From the NCBI GenBank assembly GCA_937974555.1, contig CALJKR010000052.1, positions 1 through 27,910 of the forward strand: a DNA stretch of 27,910 nucleotides, given 5' to 3'. Positions 9,001 to 17,201 of this stretch are shown here, one piece after another. The stretch's first letter is position 1. Each line of letters begins with the position of its first letter. Source of the stretch: an uncultured Flavobacteriales bacterium. GTDB lineage: Bacteria > Bacteroidota > Bacteroidia > Flavobacteriales_D > Sanyastnellaceae. The notes under the pieces were generated by a model, which had not been told where the DNA came from, searched no databases, and saw only the letters and a list, made by a program, of their open reading frames with translations. Made by a program: the position numbers and the translations under genes.

Positions 9001-9514
9001 AAGAACCACCGCCAGGGGTTGGTCCAGAAACAAAAAAGCCAAAAACGTCATTGAAATTTCCTCCAACAAATTCAGGATATTCCTCCGAGCCAAAAACAAA
9101 TCGAAGAGCCAGGGTATTGCACTGGGGAACGATATTGATTGTGATGATACAAACATCACGGGTTGCACCGGGAGAGATCGCTGTAAGATCTGGGTCAGTG
9201 TAGGAGATACCATAGGAAGTTGAAGCATTTTGTCCAGATGGACCTGCAGCAGCCGCTGCTGATCCTGTGGACATAACCAATCCAGAATTGAAACCCAAAA
9301 CGGTTGTTCCTCCATTGGTAAAAGCCCCGTATTGCGCACTGTTGCAATTGATTTCTGGAATCCCTGAAACGGTAATACCATTTCCAAAGGCAGAGCCCGC
9401 CAAGTTGGCTGCCGGCACTCCCGGAGTCACAATCAACTGGGCAAATATGGGAAGTTGGAAAAATAAAATTCCGAGAAGTACGAGTACTAAATGCTGTTTT
9501 CGGTTGGTTGACAT
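6023..9514 (-). CDS. Giant surface protein with choice-of-anchor L, SprB-like and Ig-like repeats, T9SS type B sorting domain
   Basis: The 1163-residue protein has a signal peptide (1-25). The choice-of-anchor L domain (about 26-258) shows RFVFGSEEYPEFVGGNFNDV, PVSINNVN and KLAIADAGD. A SprB-like repeat follows (about 262-335, ATCNDSSGSIELEITNGIGP). About eight Ig-like modules (336-970) with WTGPNGF motifs and a PKD-like region (about 970-1060) lead to the T9SS type B domain (about 1063-1163, LIPNIVTYNGDGNNDFFWVP, ending FFEVVK). It is most likely an adhesin exported by T9SS; the ligand is unknown. Its ATG lies 28 bases inside the end of the glycosyltransferase gene, which suggests coupled translation. 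The next gene starts 5 bases after its stop and encodes a related protein with the same module type and tail. Confidence 0.88.
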   Translation of the reverse strand: MSTNRKQHLVLVLLGILFFQLPIFAQLIVTPGVPAANLAGSAFGNGITVSGIPEINCNSAQYGAFTNGGTTVLGFNSGLVMSTGSAAAAAGPSGQNASTSYGISYTDPDLTAISPGATRDVCIITINIVPQCNTLALRFVFGSEEYPEFVGGNFNDVFGFFVSGPTPGGGSYTNMNVAQLPNGTPVSINNVNANTNSAYYVNNSNNGYIKYDGLTTVLLPVIDVIPCEVYTFKLAIADAGDFIYDSAIFIDFISCSNSVAATNPVITPATCNDSSGSIELEITNGIGPFVVNWEQFPDSTTTSLHNVPPGVYTFQVLDQGIPCATTSVFNFEVPTNGSMPVTNIATSDSVICIGQSVVLNATGADDYVWISSLGTSTDSIFSAALTASEWIHLQGTNMCGMTEDSMFVQVNEIPSMVPTAAEDTLCAGQMIIFQSNIAQTGTISWFGPGGFNSNSFNPSIPNATVNHSGTFFANVSVNGCSSGPQPITILVKPTPSVGGAAVPIICQGQNIQLFAQPNGNQFSWTGPNGFTASTQQVTIPNATPNMSGVYSLQIGQNGCFSNTQNFNVSVTASPQVGLNPTYAACAGSNITIDAIQVSGATYAWTGPNGFTASGPSITLSGVNASNEGTYGVTATLSGCPSSNITTVFSVINIPTATSGATDNTVCVGESIQLTGQSSAPGALFYWTGPNGFQSGDQNPVIDSAIENNQGLYSLFVDFMGCISPTSAVNVTVNPIPNATIWSNSPVCENGTISLFSSSTSFGTYSWIGPAGFTSAQAEPTISNAAAIHEGAYILQMTASGCVSQPDTVWVNVTPLPVVSPSNNGPLCVGENLQLSSNFPNATSYAWTGPNGYAAAIQNPTILGVNGGDQGNYTLIVTANGCASLPGTTQLIVNANPVVTATSDGWICNGQSIELLSTGLTTAVWSPGALNGNAVNVSPNVTTTYTVSGTDNNGCAGMASTEVVVYSPAVNVTSVTPNPLNSADSTQGYLPLDVSFEWTTNAETAVWNMGDSSDWIIVNPSDPNVAYMYVDEGVFPAVIMVTLNGCPATDTVWVSTFGVSMVGCELDLGSCTDGLIPNIVTYNGDGNNDFFWVPNMHMATLDVRIFNRWGDEVGSITQPNKYLWTPDYVWEPKEVGNGVYYYVVKGTGKDGVEHSKQGFFEVVK
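6590..8512 (-). repeat. Second tandem array of Ig-like coding modules, period about 240 bp
   Basis: The W-x-GP-NG codons fall at + strand positions 6963, about 7203, 7443, 7689, 7929 and about 8167. The spacing is 238-246 bases. The bases around each motif (CCATTGGGWCCWGWCCA on the + strand) are also shared with the array in the neighbouring gene, so the two arrays are related at DNA level. Confidence 0.8.
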
Positions 9515-10650
9515 AGGTTCAAAATCTGTTCGACGCGGAAAGATAATTCATCCTGAGAAATATCGTATCCTTTTAACGAATAAACTTCGAATGGCAAATA
9601 GGCTGTCAGTTGCTCTCCATGAGCCTTCAGATACTGTTTTACTTTTCCATTGGGCCCAAAATACGCAATGGGCTTTTTCAGTGGCAAATAATCAAAGAAC
9701 TTGGTGGTGAAGAAGTCCTTGTTGTATTCTGAAAGCATCAAAATTAAACCGTGAACATGCGACATCTTTTCAAAAATTCCAGCGCCCTGCTCCATTTCAC
9801 AATGCACATTTTGGGTAGAACTGAAAAAAGAATTAAAACGCTGTGCGTCTTTTGAAAACATCTTAATGCAGAGATCCGAATGGGTATTGGCAAATTTTCT
9901 GAGTTGATCAACATATTCATCCATGCCCACATAAAACTGACCGGTGTACATCCACGTTTTGCTGTCAAACGGAATTACAGATTCTGCAGAATGGTGATCA
10001 TCCCAATCGAAAAAGTGTCTCAGGTGGATCAATTTTTCTGAAAGTTGCACCTTGTCAAACTCCTCCAAAATCTCAAAGGCCGGACTTGAAATGAAATCAG
10101 CGTTTTCTCCAACAAAGCGATGACGTTTCTCTTCCATTTTTCTCTGTTTTGGACTTAAACCAGGAATTCCCCAATTGTTGGCTTTGAGCCAAGGGTCCCT
10201 TAAATCCACCCAAATTTGAACATCCTTAAATTCAGATTTGACCAACTTAACGGTTTCAAAAGTCCAACTGTATGGAGGGCACGAAATAAATACCCATTGG
10301 ATTTTGTTATTAGAAAGTACTTCTCGTAGGGCCTGCTTTAATTCCTCAATGCAAAAAGCCCCCTCATCAAAGTAACTGTAATCACCGGTCCATTTGGTTC
10401 GAATCAAATGCCAATGATCTTTTAGTTTTTTGACTATTCCTGGCTTCTGGTAAAAAGGATGGTTGATTTCAATGGATCGAGAATCGCCATTGCAAAAAGT
10501 ACCATTCAGATCTCCGGCTGTCCATTCAGCGCGAATATTATGCACCACAGCACCTTTTCTAATTAAACCTTTGGAAATTTTGGACCAACGCCTTCCGCCT
10601 ATTCCCTGAAAAGGAGGCGACTTAAAATTGACAACCAAAACCTGTTTCAT
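9487..10650 (-). CDS. GT-B fold glycosyltransferase (family 4-like)
   Basis: The 387-residue cytosolic protein has no signal peptide. Its N-terminal acceptor domain begins MKQVLVVNFKSPPFQGIGG, with a G-rich loop then RRWSKISKGLIRKG. VDLRDPW (148-154) is a motif common in family 4-like glycosyltransferases of this phylum. The C-terminal domain has TTKFFDYLPLKKPI (about 316-331), which matches the donor-binding K-x-x-(E/D)-YL-x-x-x-KPI pattern. It probably transfers a sugar from a nucleotide donor to a surface glycan; donor and acceptor cannot be read from the sequence. It lies 3 bases after the oxidoreductase gene and overlaps the giant protein gene by 28 bases, so it shares their transcript. 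Confidence 0.75.
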   Translation of the reverse strand: MKQVLVVNFKSPPFQGIGGRRWSKISKGLIRKGAVVHNIRAEWTAGDLNGTFCNGDSRSIEINHPFYQKPGIVKKLKDHWHLIRTKWTGDYSYFDEGAFCIEELKQALREVLSNNKIQWVFISCPPYSWTFETVKLVKSEFKDVQIWVDLRDPWLKANNWGIPGLSPKQRKMEEKRHRFVGENADFISSPAFEILEEFDKVQLSEKLIHLRHFFDWDDHHSAESVIPFDSKTWMYTGQFYVGMDEYVDQLRKFANTHSDLCIKMFSKDAQRFNSFFSSTQNVHCEMEQGAGIFEKMSHVHGLILMLSEYNKDFFTTKFFDYLPLKKPIAYFGPNGKVKQYLKAHGEQLTAYLPFEVYSLKGYDISQDELSFRVEQILNLCQPTENSI

Positions 10651-10653
10651 CCG

Positions 10654-11667
10654 CTATCGAACTGCCTGATAAATCTTCTCTATCGCCTGAATGCTCTTTA
10701 AACCCTCTTGCCCATCGACTGCCCAACCTTTCCCTTGTATTAATTCTTGCGCTATACTGTGGTATACAAAATGATGGTTGCTACTACTTCCTTGGTATTG
10801 TCCATAATCATTGGGTAAATCTACTTGACCTTCTTCATCCTTGGGACATGTCAATCCATCCACCTCCCAATAATCGAATTGATTGAGATACAATCCACCT
10901 ATTTTAATGGTTCCATTTTCCGCTAAAATCGTAATACTGCCTTCTTGATTTTTGTTATTGGACAAGGTTGTCCATGTAATGCTTCCCATGGCTCCCGACT
11001 CAAACTCCAGAACCGCTGAGCCAAGGTCTTCCGTTTCGATGGGTTGTTCAAATTTACGGACACAACCTTGTGCGCTCATAAGATTCCCTCCCCACCAGGT
11101 CATTAAATCAACAAAGTGACTGGCATGGGTAAACAACGCACCACCCTCTTCATTCAATTTTCCTCTCCATGTTGACTCGGTATAATACGGAGCATGACGA
11201 TTCCAAATTACTTGACATTGCAAATGAAATATCCTCCCCAACACACCCGATTGGATGAGCCGATTCACGTGTGCTACTGGGGTATTGAATCGATTTTGCT
11301 TCACCACCCATAATTTTTTACAGGCTTCATTCGCAGCATGAATCATGGATTGTGCTCCAGCACTGCTGAGTGCCATGGGCTTTTCCACCAAAACATGAAA
11401 CCCCATGGAAAGGGCCGCAATGCTTTGCTCAACATGCAACGCATGCGGCGTTGCGATGACAATGATATCCACTTGCTGATCCTTGCAAAACGCCAGAAAT
11501 TGGGTATAATCTTCAAAAAAAGGAAGATTCCCCACATTGGATCTAGAGTCAGATTGAACATCACAAGCCGCAGTCATTTCGAACATGCTCAATTGATTTA
11601 TGATGGAAACATGACGCTTGCCAATATTGCCTAGCCCAACCAATCCTATTTTAAGTGCATTGCTCAT
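10654..11667 (-). CDS. Gfo/Idh/MocA family NAD(P)-dependent oxidoreductase
   Basis: The 337-residue protein starts at ATG 11667 (MSNALKIGLVGLGNIGKRHV); a TTG one codon upstream is a less likely start. The Rossmann motif GLVGLGNIG lies at residues 8-16. VEKPMALS (about 93-100) holds the family E-K-P. GGALFTHASHFVDLMTWWGG (about 175-194) carries the H and D typical of the catalytic region. The family oxidises or reduces sugar hydroxyls or keto groups with NAD(P), often on nucleotide sugars. It is the first gene of the cluster with a glycosyltransferase and two T9SS surface proteins, which suggests a role in a surface glycan; the substrate is not known. Confidence 0.85.
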   Translation of the reverse strand: MSNALKIGLVGLGNIGKRHVSIINQLSMFEMTAACDVQSDSRSNVGNLPFFEDYTQFLAFCKDQQVDIIVIATPHALHVEQSIAALSMGFHVLVEKPMALSSAGAQSMIHAANEACKKLWVVKQNRFNTPVAHVNRLIQSGVLGRIFHLQCQVIWNRHAPYYTESTWRGKLNEEGGALFTHASHFVDLMTWWGGNLMSAQGCVRKFEQPIETEDLGSAVLEFESGAMGSITWTTLSNNKNQEGSITILAENGTIKIGGLYLNQFDYWEVDGLTCPKDEEGQVDLPNDYGQYQGSSSNHHFVYHSIAQELIQGKGWAVDGQEGLKSIQAIEKIYQAVR

Positions 11668-11747
11668 CAATCTAACAGATTCCCAAAGTAAACATAAATT
11701 TCAAATTGTATTGATAACCAATTCATAAATAATTGTTTTTTTATGCC

Positions 11748-11755
11748 TATACTTG
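11748..11755 (+). promoter_or_regulatory. Possible -7 promoter box of the START-like gene
   Basis: TATACTTG matches TAnnTTTG at seven of eight positions and lies 22 bases before the start codon. No -33 TTTG at the usual spacing is seen, so the call is weak. Confidence 0.35.
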
Positions 11756-11777
11756 CAATAGACCTAAATAAAATACT

Positions 11778-12158
11778 ATGGCCAAAGTTCAAGTTCAATT
11801 TGAATTCATCATTCACGCTTCTGCTCATACCATTTACAATTGTATCAGTACCCCCAGTGGTTTTGAAGAGTGGTTTGCAGACAAAGTGAACATCAAAGGT
11901 GATGAGCTAACTTTTATTTGGGAAGGCGAACAAAAAGTAGCCAAGTTGGTCTCATCTAAAAAAGATCAATTTGTCAAGTTTCATTGGGTTGAAGACGGAA
12001 AAGAAAAGACTTTCTTTGAAATCAGAATCACCAAAGATGAAATGACCAGTGATTTGGCATTGATCATTACGGACTTTTGTGAAGAAGGAGAAGAAGACGA
12101 GTGTTTGCTATTGTGGGAGAGCTCTGTTGAGAATCTCAAACACGCTGTGGGCGGATAA
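11778..12158 (+). CDS. START-like domain protein (SRPBCC superfamily)
   Basis: The 126-residue protein begins MAKVQVQFEFIIHASAHTIY and contains CISTPSGFEEWFADKV, the usual start of the Bacteroidota START-like family. Strand-rich segments follow (FIWEGEQKVAKLVSSKKDQF, VKFHW) and a C-terminal helix (about residues 108-124) that would close a hydrophobic pocket. It is cytosolic with no signal peptide. The family fold binds lipids or other hydrophobic ligands, but no role is established for this branch. It is a single gene divergent from the oxidoreductase gene. Its stop codon abuts the stop of the convergent membrane protein with no bases between. Confidence 0.8.
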   Translation: MAKVQVQFEFIIHASAHTIYNCISTPSGFEEWFADKVNIKGDELTFIWEGEQKVAKLVSSKKDQFVKFHWVEDGKEKTFFEIRITKDEMTSDLALIITDFCEEGEEDECLLLWESSVENLKHAVGG

Positions 12159-12470
12159 TTATACGATTTCTCCTCGGGTAAACAAACTCATCAATGCCAA
12201 CAGCACTTGGCCTCCAAAAGAAAATGCAATAAGCGCAGCCAATCCCATTCTCCACTTTTGCTGTCCCAATGTTTCATATTCGTCCCAACGTATAATGGTA
12301 TCGGCAACCAAAGAGCAAACAGCCAGGAAATTTAAAAGGCTGTATAGACCGAAAATACTGATAAAGCTCTTGTGAATTCCAAATAAAAACGCGTATTGCT
12401 CTGCGCCTAATTTTGCTGTCCAATACAAAGCGTTAAAGAAGGTTGCCAGGATAAATACAATTGAAATCAT
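12159..12470 (-). CDS. Small hypothetical membrane protein
   Basis: I do not recognise this 103-residue protein. It has three probable membrane helices (about residues 2-20, 28-57 and 74-96) and short charged loops, including RWDEYETLGQQKWR (about 61-74). It would sit in the inner membrane. It starts 9 bases after the stop of the PorP/SprF gene and is the last gene of the long - strand series. It ends tail to tail against the START-like gene with zero spacing. Position in the operon suggests co-expression with PorP/SprF and its cargo, but nothing shows a functional tie. Confidence 0.65.
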   Translation of the reverse strand: MISIVFILATFFNALYWTAKLGAEQYAFLFGIHKSFISIFGLYSLLNFLAVCSLVADTIIRWDEYETLGQQKWRMGLAALIAFSFGGQVLLALMSLFTRGEIV

Positions 12471-12479
12471 GTGGCAAAG

Positions 12480-13481
12480 CTAATAATAATCCGGGCATGG
12501 GGCACTCACTCTTTTGGGCATGGGCAGAGGATTTAATAACCAACTGTAATGCAATTCCCAACCTCCGCGATATTCTGTAGCTTGAGAAAAAGAAGAAAGA
12601 TTCCAATCATAACTCAATCCCATCTGATGTTGTCCCATTCTTCCACCGACGAAAAGCATGGCTGCATCATGATTTCTAAATCCTCCTCCCAATCGATAAC
12701 TTAAAAAATTCCATTCCCGCTGTTCCAGAACCCGTTCAGCATAGACCAAGTTCATCCATTCCTTTTGCATACTTTGCCTTTGTTTTAAACTGAACAGCTG
12801 AAAATTCCATTGGTCATTTAATCGATATTTCAACTGAAGCGACACTCCCTTTCTGGAAGGAATCTTCTGCAAAGTCCCGTTCATGTCGTAAGCACTGGAT
12901 ACGCCATGGTATACACTGAATCCCAGAAGAGAAACCCATTGCTTCCCCCATCCTTGACTCCAAACTGCACCTGAATTAAAAGAAAAGGCGCCAGTCTTTT
13001 GTTGCAATTGATATTCTTGACTTGGCAGGCTCGGGTCGTAATACACCCCATTCCATTGACTTCCCCATTGCCATTGATTTGCATCCCATGACCATTGCTG
13101 CATTTGGATTTGTCCACCCAATGAAAAAGTGGTTTGGGTCGAGTCCAATTGCCAATGTCTGGCACCGTTAATCATGCCTTGCAACTGTCTCCAATTCCCA
13201 TCTCCAGCCATGTCTCTTCCTAATCCTCCACCCCAAGTCCATTTGCTTTTTGTCCATTGTTTGATTTGGCCCTGCAGCCACTGGGTTTGATACGGCACAC
13301 CAGAAACGCCTTTCCATTGAGAACGCATTCCTGCATTGATCTGCAAGTGTCCCTGTTGATGACCATTCAATCCAGGATTGACCGTCAATGGCGCATTCCA
13401 CCATTGTGTAAAATGAATATCCTGCGCCTTCAATTGGGGACACACAAAAATCAATATGAATGCAAAAAAGCAATGCCTCAT
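12480..13481 (-). CDS. PorP/SprF family type IX secretion system outer-membrane protein
   Basis: The 333-residue protein has a signal peptide (about 1-19, ending LKA). It then reads QDIHFTQWWNAPLTVNPGLNG, the hallmark start of PorP/SprF proteins. The body alternates Trp/Tyr- and Gln-rich strands, as in a beta barrel, and it ends in CPDYY. Relatives such as SprF are needed for export or anchoring of one type B cargo protein, and are usually encoded directly after that cargo. Here the ATG overlaps the stop of the upstream giant type B gene (ATGA, 13478-13481), so it is very likely the partner of that protein. It is rich in Trp and Gln compared with the family's usual make-up. Confidence 0.88.
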   Translation of the reverse strand: MRHCFFAFILIFVCPQLKAQDIHFTQWWNAPLTVNPGLNGHQQGHLQINAGMRSQWKGVSGVPYQTQWLQGQIKQWTKSKWTWGGGLGRDMAGDGNWRQLQGMINGARHWQLDSTQTTFSLGGQIQMQQWSWDANQWQWGSQWNGVYYDPSLPSQEYQLQQKTGAFSFNSGAVWSQGWGKQWVSLLGFSVYHGVSSAYDMNGTLQKIPSRKGVSLQLKYRLNDQWNFQLFSLKQRQSMQKEWMNLVYAERVLEQREWNFLSYRLGGGFRNHDAAMLFVGGRMGQHQMGLSYDWNLSSFSQATEYRGGWELHYSWLLNPLPMPKRVSAPCPDYY

Positions 13482-16400
13482 TTAATCAAACTTATGTTTC
13501 CTTCTTTGTTCCAAACAGAACCATCTGCACATTTCCACTTCAGGTAATAATGATAAACACCCGCATTTGCCCATTGCCCTTGGTATTTGCCATCCCAACC
13601 CAAGGACGGATTTTCAGAATAAAAAACGGCATTGCCCCATCGATCATTCACTTGCCATTGAAAATCATGATCAAAATGACCATAAACATAAAGGACATCA
13701 TTCTTTCCATCCTGATTGGGACTAAAGGCATTGGGGATAAACAAATAAGGATCTGTGCAATCAAAATCCACGACCTCTATCCAAATGGAATCGGTTCTCA
13801 AACATTGTCCATCTATCCATTCGACATTCCACCAACCACTCTCACTGGGAATTCCTTCGACCATCCCTTGAGATTGCTGAACAACCCAATTTGCAGGCAA
13901 TACCGACAAATCAAACTGATCCGGTTGAATCAACAAATTAACCGATTGTCCACTGAGTATAACATTCTGTGATAGACCCAATGTCAAAGGCGATTGGGAT
14001 AAGGAAGAAACCAAAACTTGAATCGAATCCAATCGAGAGCAATCGGCCAACGAAGAAGTAACATAAAAAACCTCGCTTTCCGTAACTTGTACTTCCACTT
14101 GAGCCGCATTTAAATTGGAAAGTATTTGATCACTCGACGTCCAAACATAATCCAATGCGGGAATGGGATTTGAAATCCCTATCCACAAGGTATCGCCACC
14201 GCATACCGCAATATCATCCATGACATCTGAATCAAAAGTGAGCACTTCCCAATGCACGCTGTCCATGGCTTGGCAAATTTGATTTTCCGCGATGGCATAA
14301 AAAGTCCCACTTTGTTGAAGGTCCCAATTCAAGATGGGATTGGAGCCCACACTGGGCCCATTGAGACTATTCCAATACCAGGTGATTTGATCTTGACCAT
14401 TTAACACCTCAGGTGCAATGGCAATGGGCTGACCTTGGCACAAAGCGGTATCTTGGGGCAATGAGATTTCGACATGCAAAACCAAAATAGGAAATTTCAA
14501 AGTGTCCGTACACCATTGTCCTTGCGCCGTCAATATCAACTCCGTGTTAGTGTTTCCATAATAAACCGTTTGATACAAACTATCGACACCGATATTATCT
14601 CCTATCCAATGATATTGGATGTTGGCTTGCGCTGAGTCCAAACCCACCCAAACCGAATCGCCCCAGCACATAACCGTTGCTTCCTGGGAAACAACCAATG
14701 GACCATGAACACTGATCCAATGCCCTGCTGAATCAGTAATATTACAAGTAGAAGAATCGATGCCAATGGCCGCAATGTAATAATCGCCTGGCGTTTCAAA
14801 AGTGAATTCAAACGAAGCTGCATTGCCCAATACAGTTCCATCTTGATCAATCCAAATCCAACCGGATACATTTTGAAAATTGGCGTCAAAAGAAATTGTT
14901 TCACCCACACAAGCTTCATAAGGAAACAGTGGTTGCACATAGGTCAATGGCAATTCAAAATCAAATTTGAATACCCCATTGTTGCAGTTATTGGAGGCAT
15001 TGATGGGTGAGACCGCGTTGGGAGGGAATATCGGAAAGTCATCGTGATTCCCACAACCGGCACAAACACTTTGATAGATAATCCCCTTGCGGTCAAAACG
15101 ACTGGTTCCCCCATCCACATGCTCGGCTGAAACACCTCCGCCGTAGTAAGTACCGTAAATAGGAGCCGAAAAATCATCAGCCAAAAGAAGCAAATAGAAA
15201 TCGCTTCCGTTTGTTGTGGATTGAAAAGCATCATTTGAAATCCAAAGATTTTGGGTATTTCCTGTTTGAGCGTTCGACCCCTGATTAACAGCACCTCCCC
15301 ATCCGGACAGATAAATCTGACCACAAACATCCACCAAAAATGCAGCAGGAGAAAGATTGGGGACACCACTTCCCGAACCAAACACTGTCGATCTAATCAA
15401 GCCACTTAAGTCTGGATTCCATTGCGAGACAACCATTCCGCTGTTGGTTTGAAACCAATCCGAATTGATTACCCATGTATTTCCATTGGCCGTGCTTTGG
15501 CCATAGATAAAAGGATTTCCATTGCCAGCTACCTCAATAAAATACCATTGTTCATAGGCTGCACTTCCCCAGTAGGATGCTTCTAACCATTGACCATTGC
15601 TGGATAAATGCGCTACCCAACCGTCTGAAGATCCACCTCCAAAATTGGATTGATAAGCATTATTGGAGACGGGCAAATTGAGGCTTTGCGTTCCACCACA
15701 CAACCACACCTCTCCATCCTTAATCGCAACGCTACAGCCTGATTCATCTTCAGCACCTCCCCATTTCTGCGCGTATTGTACTTGCCAATCATTGTTGAAT
15801 TTTAACACAAACACATCTTGCATCCCTCCAGCCATCGCATTGGAATTGATGACCGGAAAATCTGCACTTTGGGTGGTTCCAACCACATAAATATTTCCAG
15901 TTTCATCCAAGTCAATCTCTCCCCTGAATTCATCTGCGTAATTGAATTTTAAACCTCCAGCCGTATTGACTCCATCGTTCCCAGACCCTCCATAATAGGT
16001 AGACATGATCAAACTGCTACCACTGGCATTCAGTTGAGTCAGAACCATATCGCATCCATTGGGATATGTGGTTCCCACACCTTGTGGAGTAAAGGCAGTT
16101 CCTCCGTTGAAAGAATTGTCCAAAGCGTTATTGGAGCAAGGAAAATTATTAGAACCCGAAGAGCCATACATGATCAGTTCATTGTTGGCATTCACCACCA
16201 AGGAGTGCGGAAGTTCATCCCCCACTCCACCTATAAAAGTAGACCAAACCATGTAGGTACCGCTGACGTCATATTTGGACAATGCGATATCGGTTCCTGG
16301 TAAAGTAAAACTACCGTCACCCCCGCCCCATGTGGTTTGGTAGGCGCCCAATGTCGTGGGGTAACCTTGGCCAAAGGCAGAGGAACCTGAGTATAAATAA

Positions 16401-17185
16401 CCCTCTTGATCATAGGTTGCGGTATAACCAAAATTATCCGATGTACTTCCGCTGAAAGTAGAAAAAATCAATTGGGGGTCAATGACCCATTTCTCATCAT
16501 TGTTCCGATCTATTTTCCAGTGAATGGTCTTGCCCTCCTTCACCCAATGCGTATGGTGGGTTTGGTTGGTTTTTGCATTTTTTGAATTGATGCTCCATGC
16601 TTTGGGCATTCTTTCGCGCCATTGACCAACGGCGGTTTCCAAAATCAGTTGATTCTTCAATAATGTGCAATCATCCACTCCTTTGTACTCCCAACCAATG
16701 GCAGAGGCTTCTGCTCCAGGTTTGATGTGCCACTCCGTTTTTACTTGACCATCCTCTATCATCCAGCGGAGATCAACGCCAGGAAATAAATCAAAAAGGA
16801 TTACTTCCTGATAGCTTTGGCAAGCCTGAGCCCAATGTTCGGATTGATTGCCTAAAAAATAATTGAATCGCGTTGGTAATGGATGTTGGGGCAATGCCTT
16901 GGCAGAAAAATTGGGAGAAACCCAATTGACTTGAAAAACATGGCCTTTGAATCTTACATCGTTGGGCTGTGGGACAAAATCACCTTGTGCATGATGCAGT
17001 CCCCGCAGGTCAAAAACATGTACCCGATAGCCCCCTTTTTCAATAAAAATTTGTGCATTGTCAACTCCTATTGAATAAAGCACATGACTTGGCCATTGGC
17101 CCTTGTTCTCTATAAATCCTGAGGCGCAAGAATTCTTCCATCCCAAAAGACCTAGAAGAAAGCCAAACCAAAAGATTCTATTCAT
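13478..17185 (-). CDS. Giant SBBP beta-propeller / PKD protein with T9SS type B sorting domain
   Basis: The 1235-residue protein has a signal peptide (about 1-21). It then reads FIENKGQWPSHVLYS, the start of a domain found in front of SBBP repeats in many Bacteroidota surface proteins. SBBP-like blades follow (about 240-720) with motifs such as STFIGGVGDE, STYYGGSGND and AQKWGGAEDES, each followed by an I-x-L-D / YVVGTT-type strand. A PKD-like domain (about 750-835) and one or two Ig-like domains (about 910-1080) lead to the T9SS type B domain (about 1142-1235, FIPNAFSPNQDGKNDV, ending ISLIK). It is probably displayed on the surface. Its PorP/SprF partner overlaps its stop by 4 bases. Upstream is a GT87 gene 16 bases away. 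A weak -7 box (TATATTCG) lies just before the start. Confidence 0.88.
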   Translation of the reverse strand: MNRIFWFGFLLGLLGWKNSCASGFIENKGQWPSHVLYSIGVDNAQIFIEKGGYRVHVFDLRGLHHAQGDFVPQPNDVRFKGHVFQVNWVSPNFSAKALPQHPLPTRFNYFLGNQSEHWAQACQSYQEVILFDLFPGVDLRWMIEDGQVKTEWHIKPGAEASAIGWEYKGVDDCTLLKNQLILETAVGQWRERMPKAWSINSKNAKTNQTHHTHWVKEGKTIHWKIDRNNDEKWVIDPQLIFSTFSGSTSDNFGYTATYDQEGYLYSGSSAFGQGYPTTLGAYQTTWGGGDGSFTLPGTDIALSKYDVSGTYMVWSTFIGGVGDELPHSLVVNANNELIMYGSSGSNNFPCSNNALDNSFNGGTAFTPQGVGTTYPNGCDMVLTQLNASGSSLIMSTYYGGSGNDGVNTAGGLKFNYADEFRGEIDLDETGNIYVVGTTQSADFPVINSNAMAGGMQDVFVLKFNNDWQVQYAQKWGGAEDESGCSVAIKDGEVWLCGGTQSLNLPVSNNAYQSNFGGGSSDGWVAHLSSNGQWLEASYWGSAAYEQWYFIEVAGNGNPFIYGQSTANGNTWVINSDWFQTNSGMVVSQWNPDLSGLIRSTVFGSGSGVPNLSPAAFLVDVCGQIYLSGWGGAVNQGSNAQTGNTQNLWISNDAFQSTTNGSDFYLLLLADDFSAPIYGTYYGGGVSAEHVDGGTSRFDRKGIIYQSVCAGCGNHDDFPIFPPNAVSPINASNNCNNGVFKFDFELPLTYVQPLFPYEACVGETISFDANFQNVSGWIWIDQDGTVLGNAASFEFTFETPGDYYIAAIGIDSSTCNITDSAGHWISVHGPLVVSQEATVMCWGDSVWVGLDSAQANIQYHWIGDNIGVDSLYQTVYYGNTNTELILTAQGQWCTDTLKFPILVLHVEISLPQDTALCQGQPIAIAPEVLNGQDQITWYWNSLNGPSVGSNPILNWDLQQSGTFYAIAENQICQAMDSVHWEVLTFDSDVMDDIAVCGGDTLWIGISNPIPALDYVWTSSDQILSNLNAAQVEVQVTESEVFYVTSSLADCSRLDSIQVLVSSLSQSPLTLGLSQNVILSGQSVNLLIQPDQFDLSVLPANWVVQQSQGMVEGIPSESGWWNVEWIDGQCLRTDSIWIEVVDFDCTDPYLFIPNAFSPNQDGKNDVLYVYGHFDHDFQWQVNDRWGNAVFYSENPSLGWDGKYQGQWANAGVYHYYLKWKCADGSVWNKEGNISLIK

Positions 17186-17201
17186 AGAACGAATATAAAC
17201 T

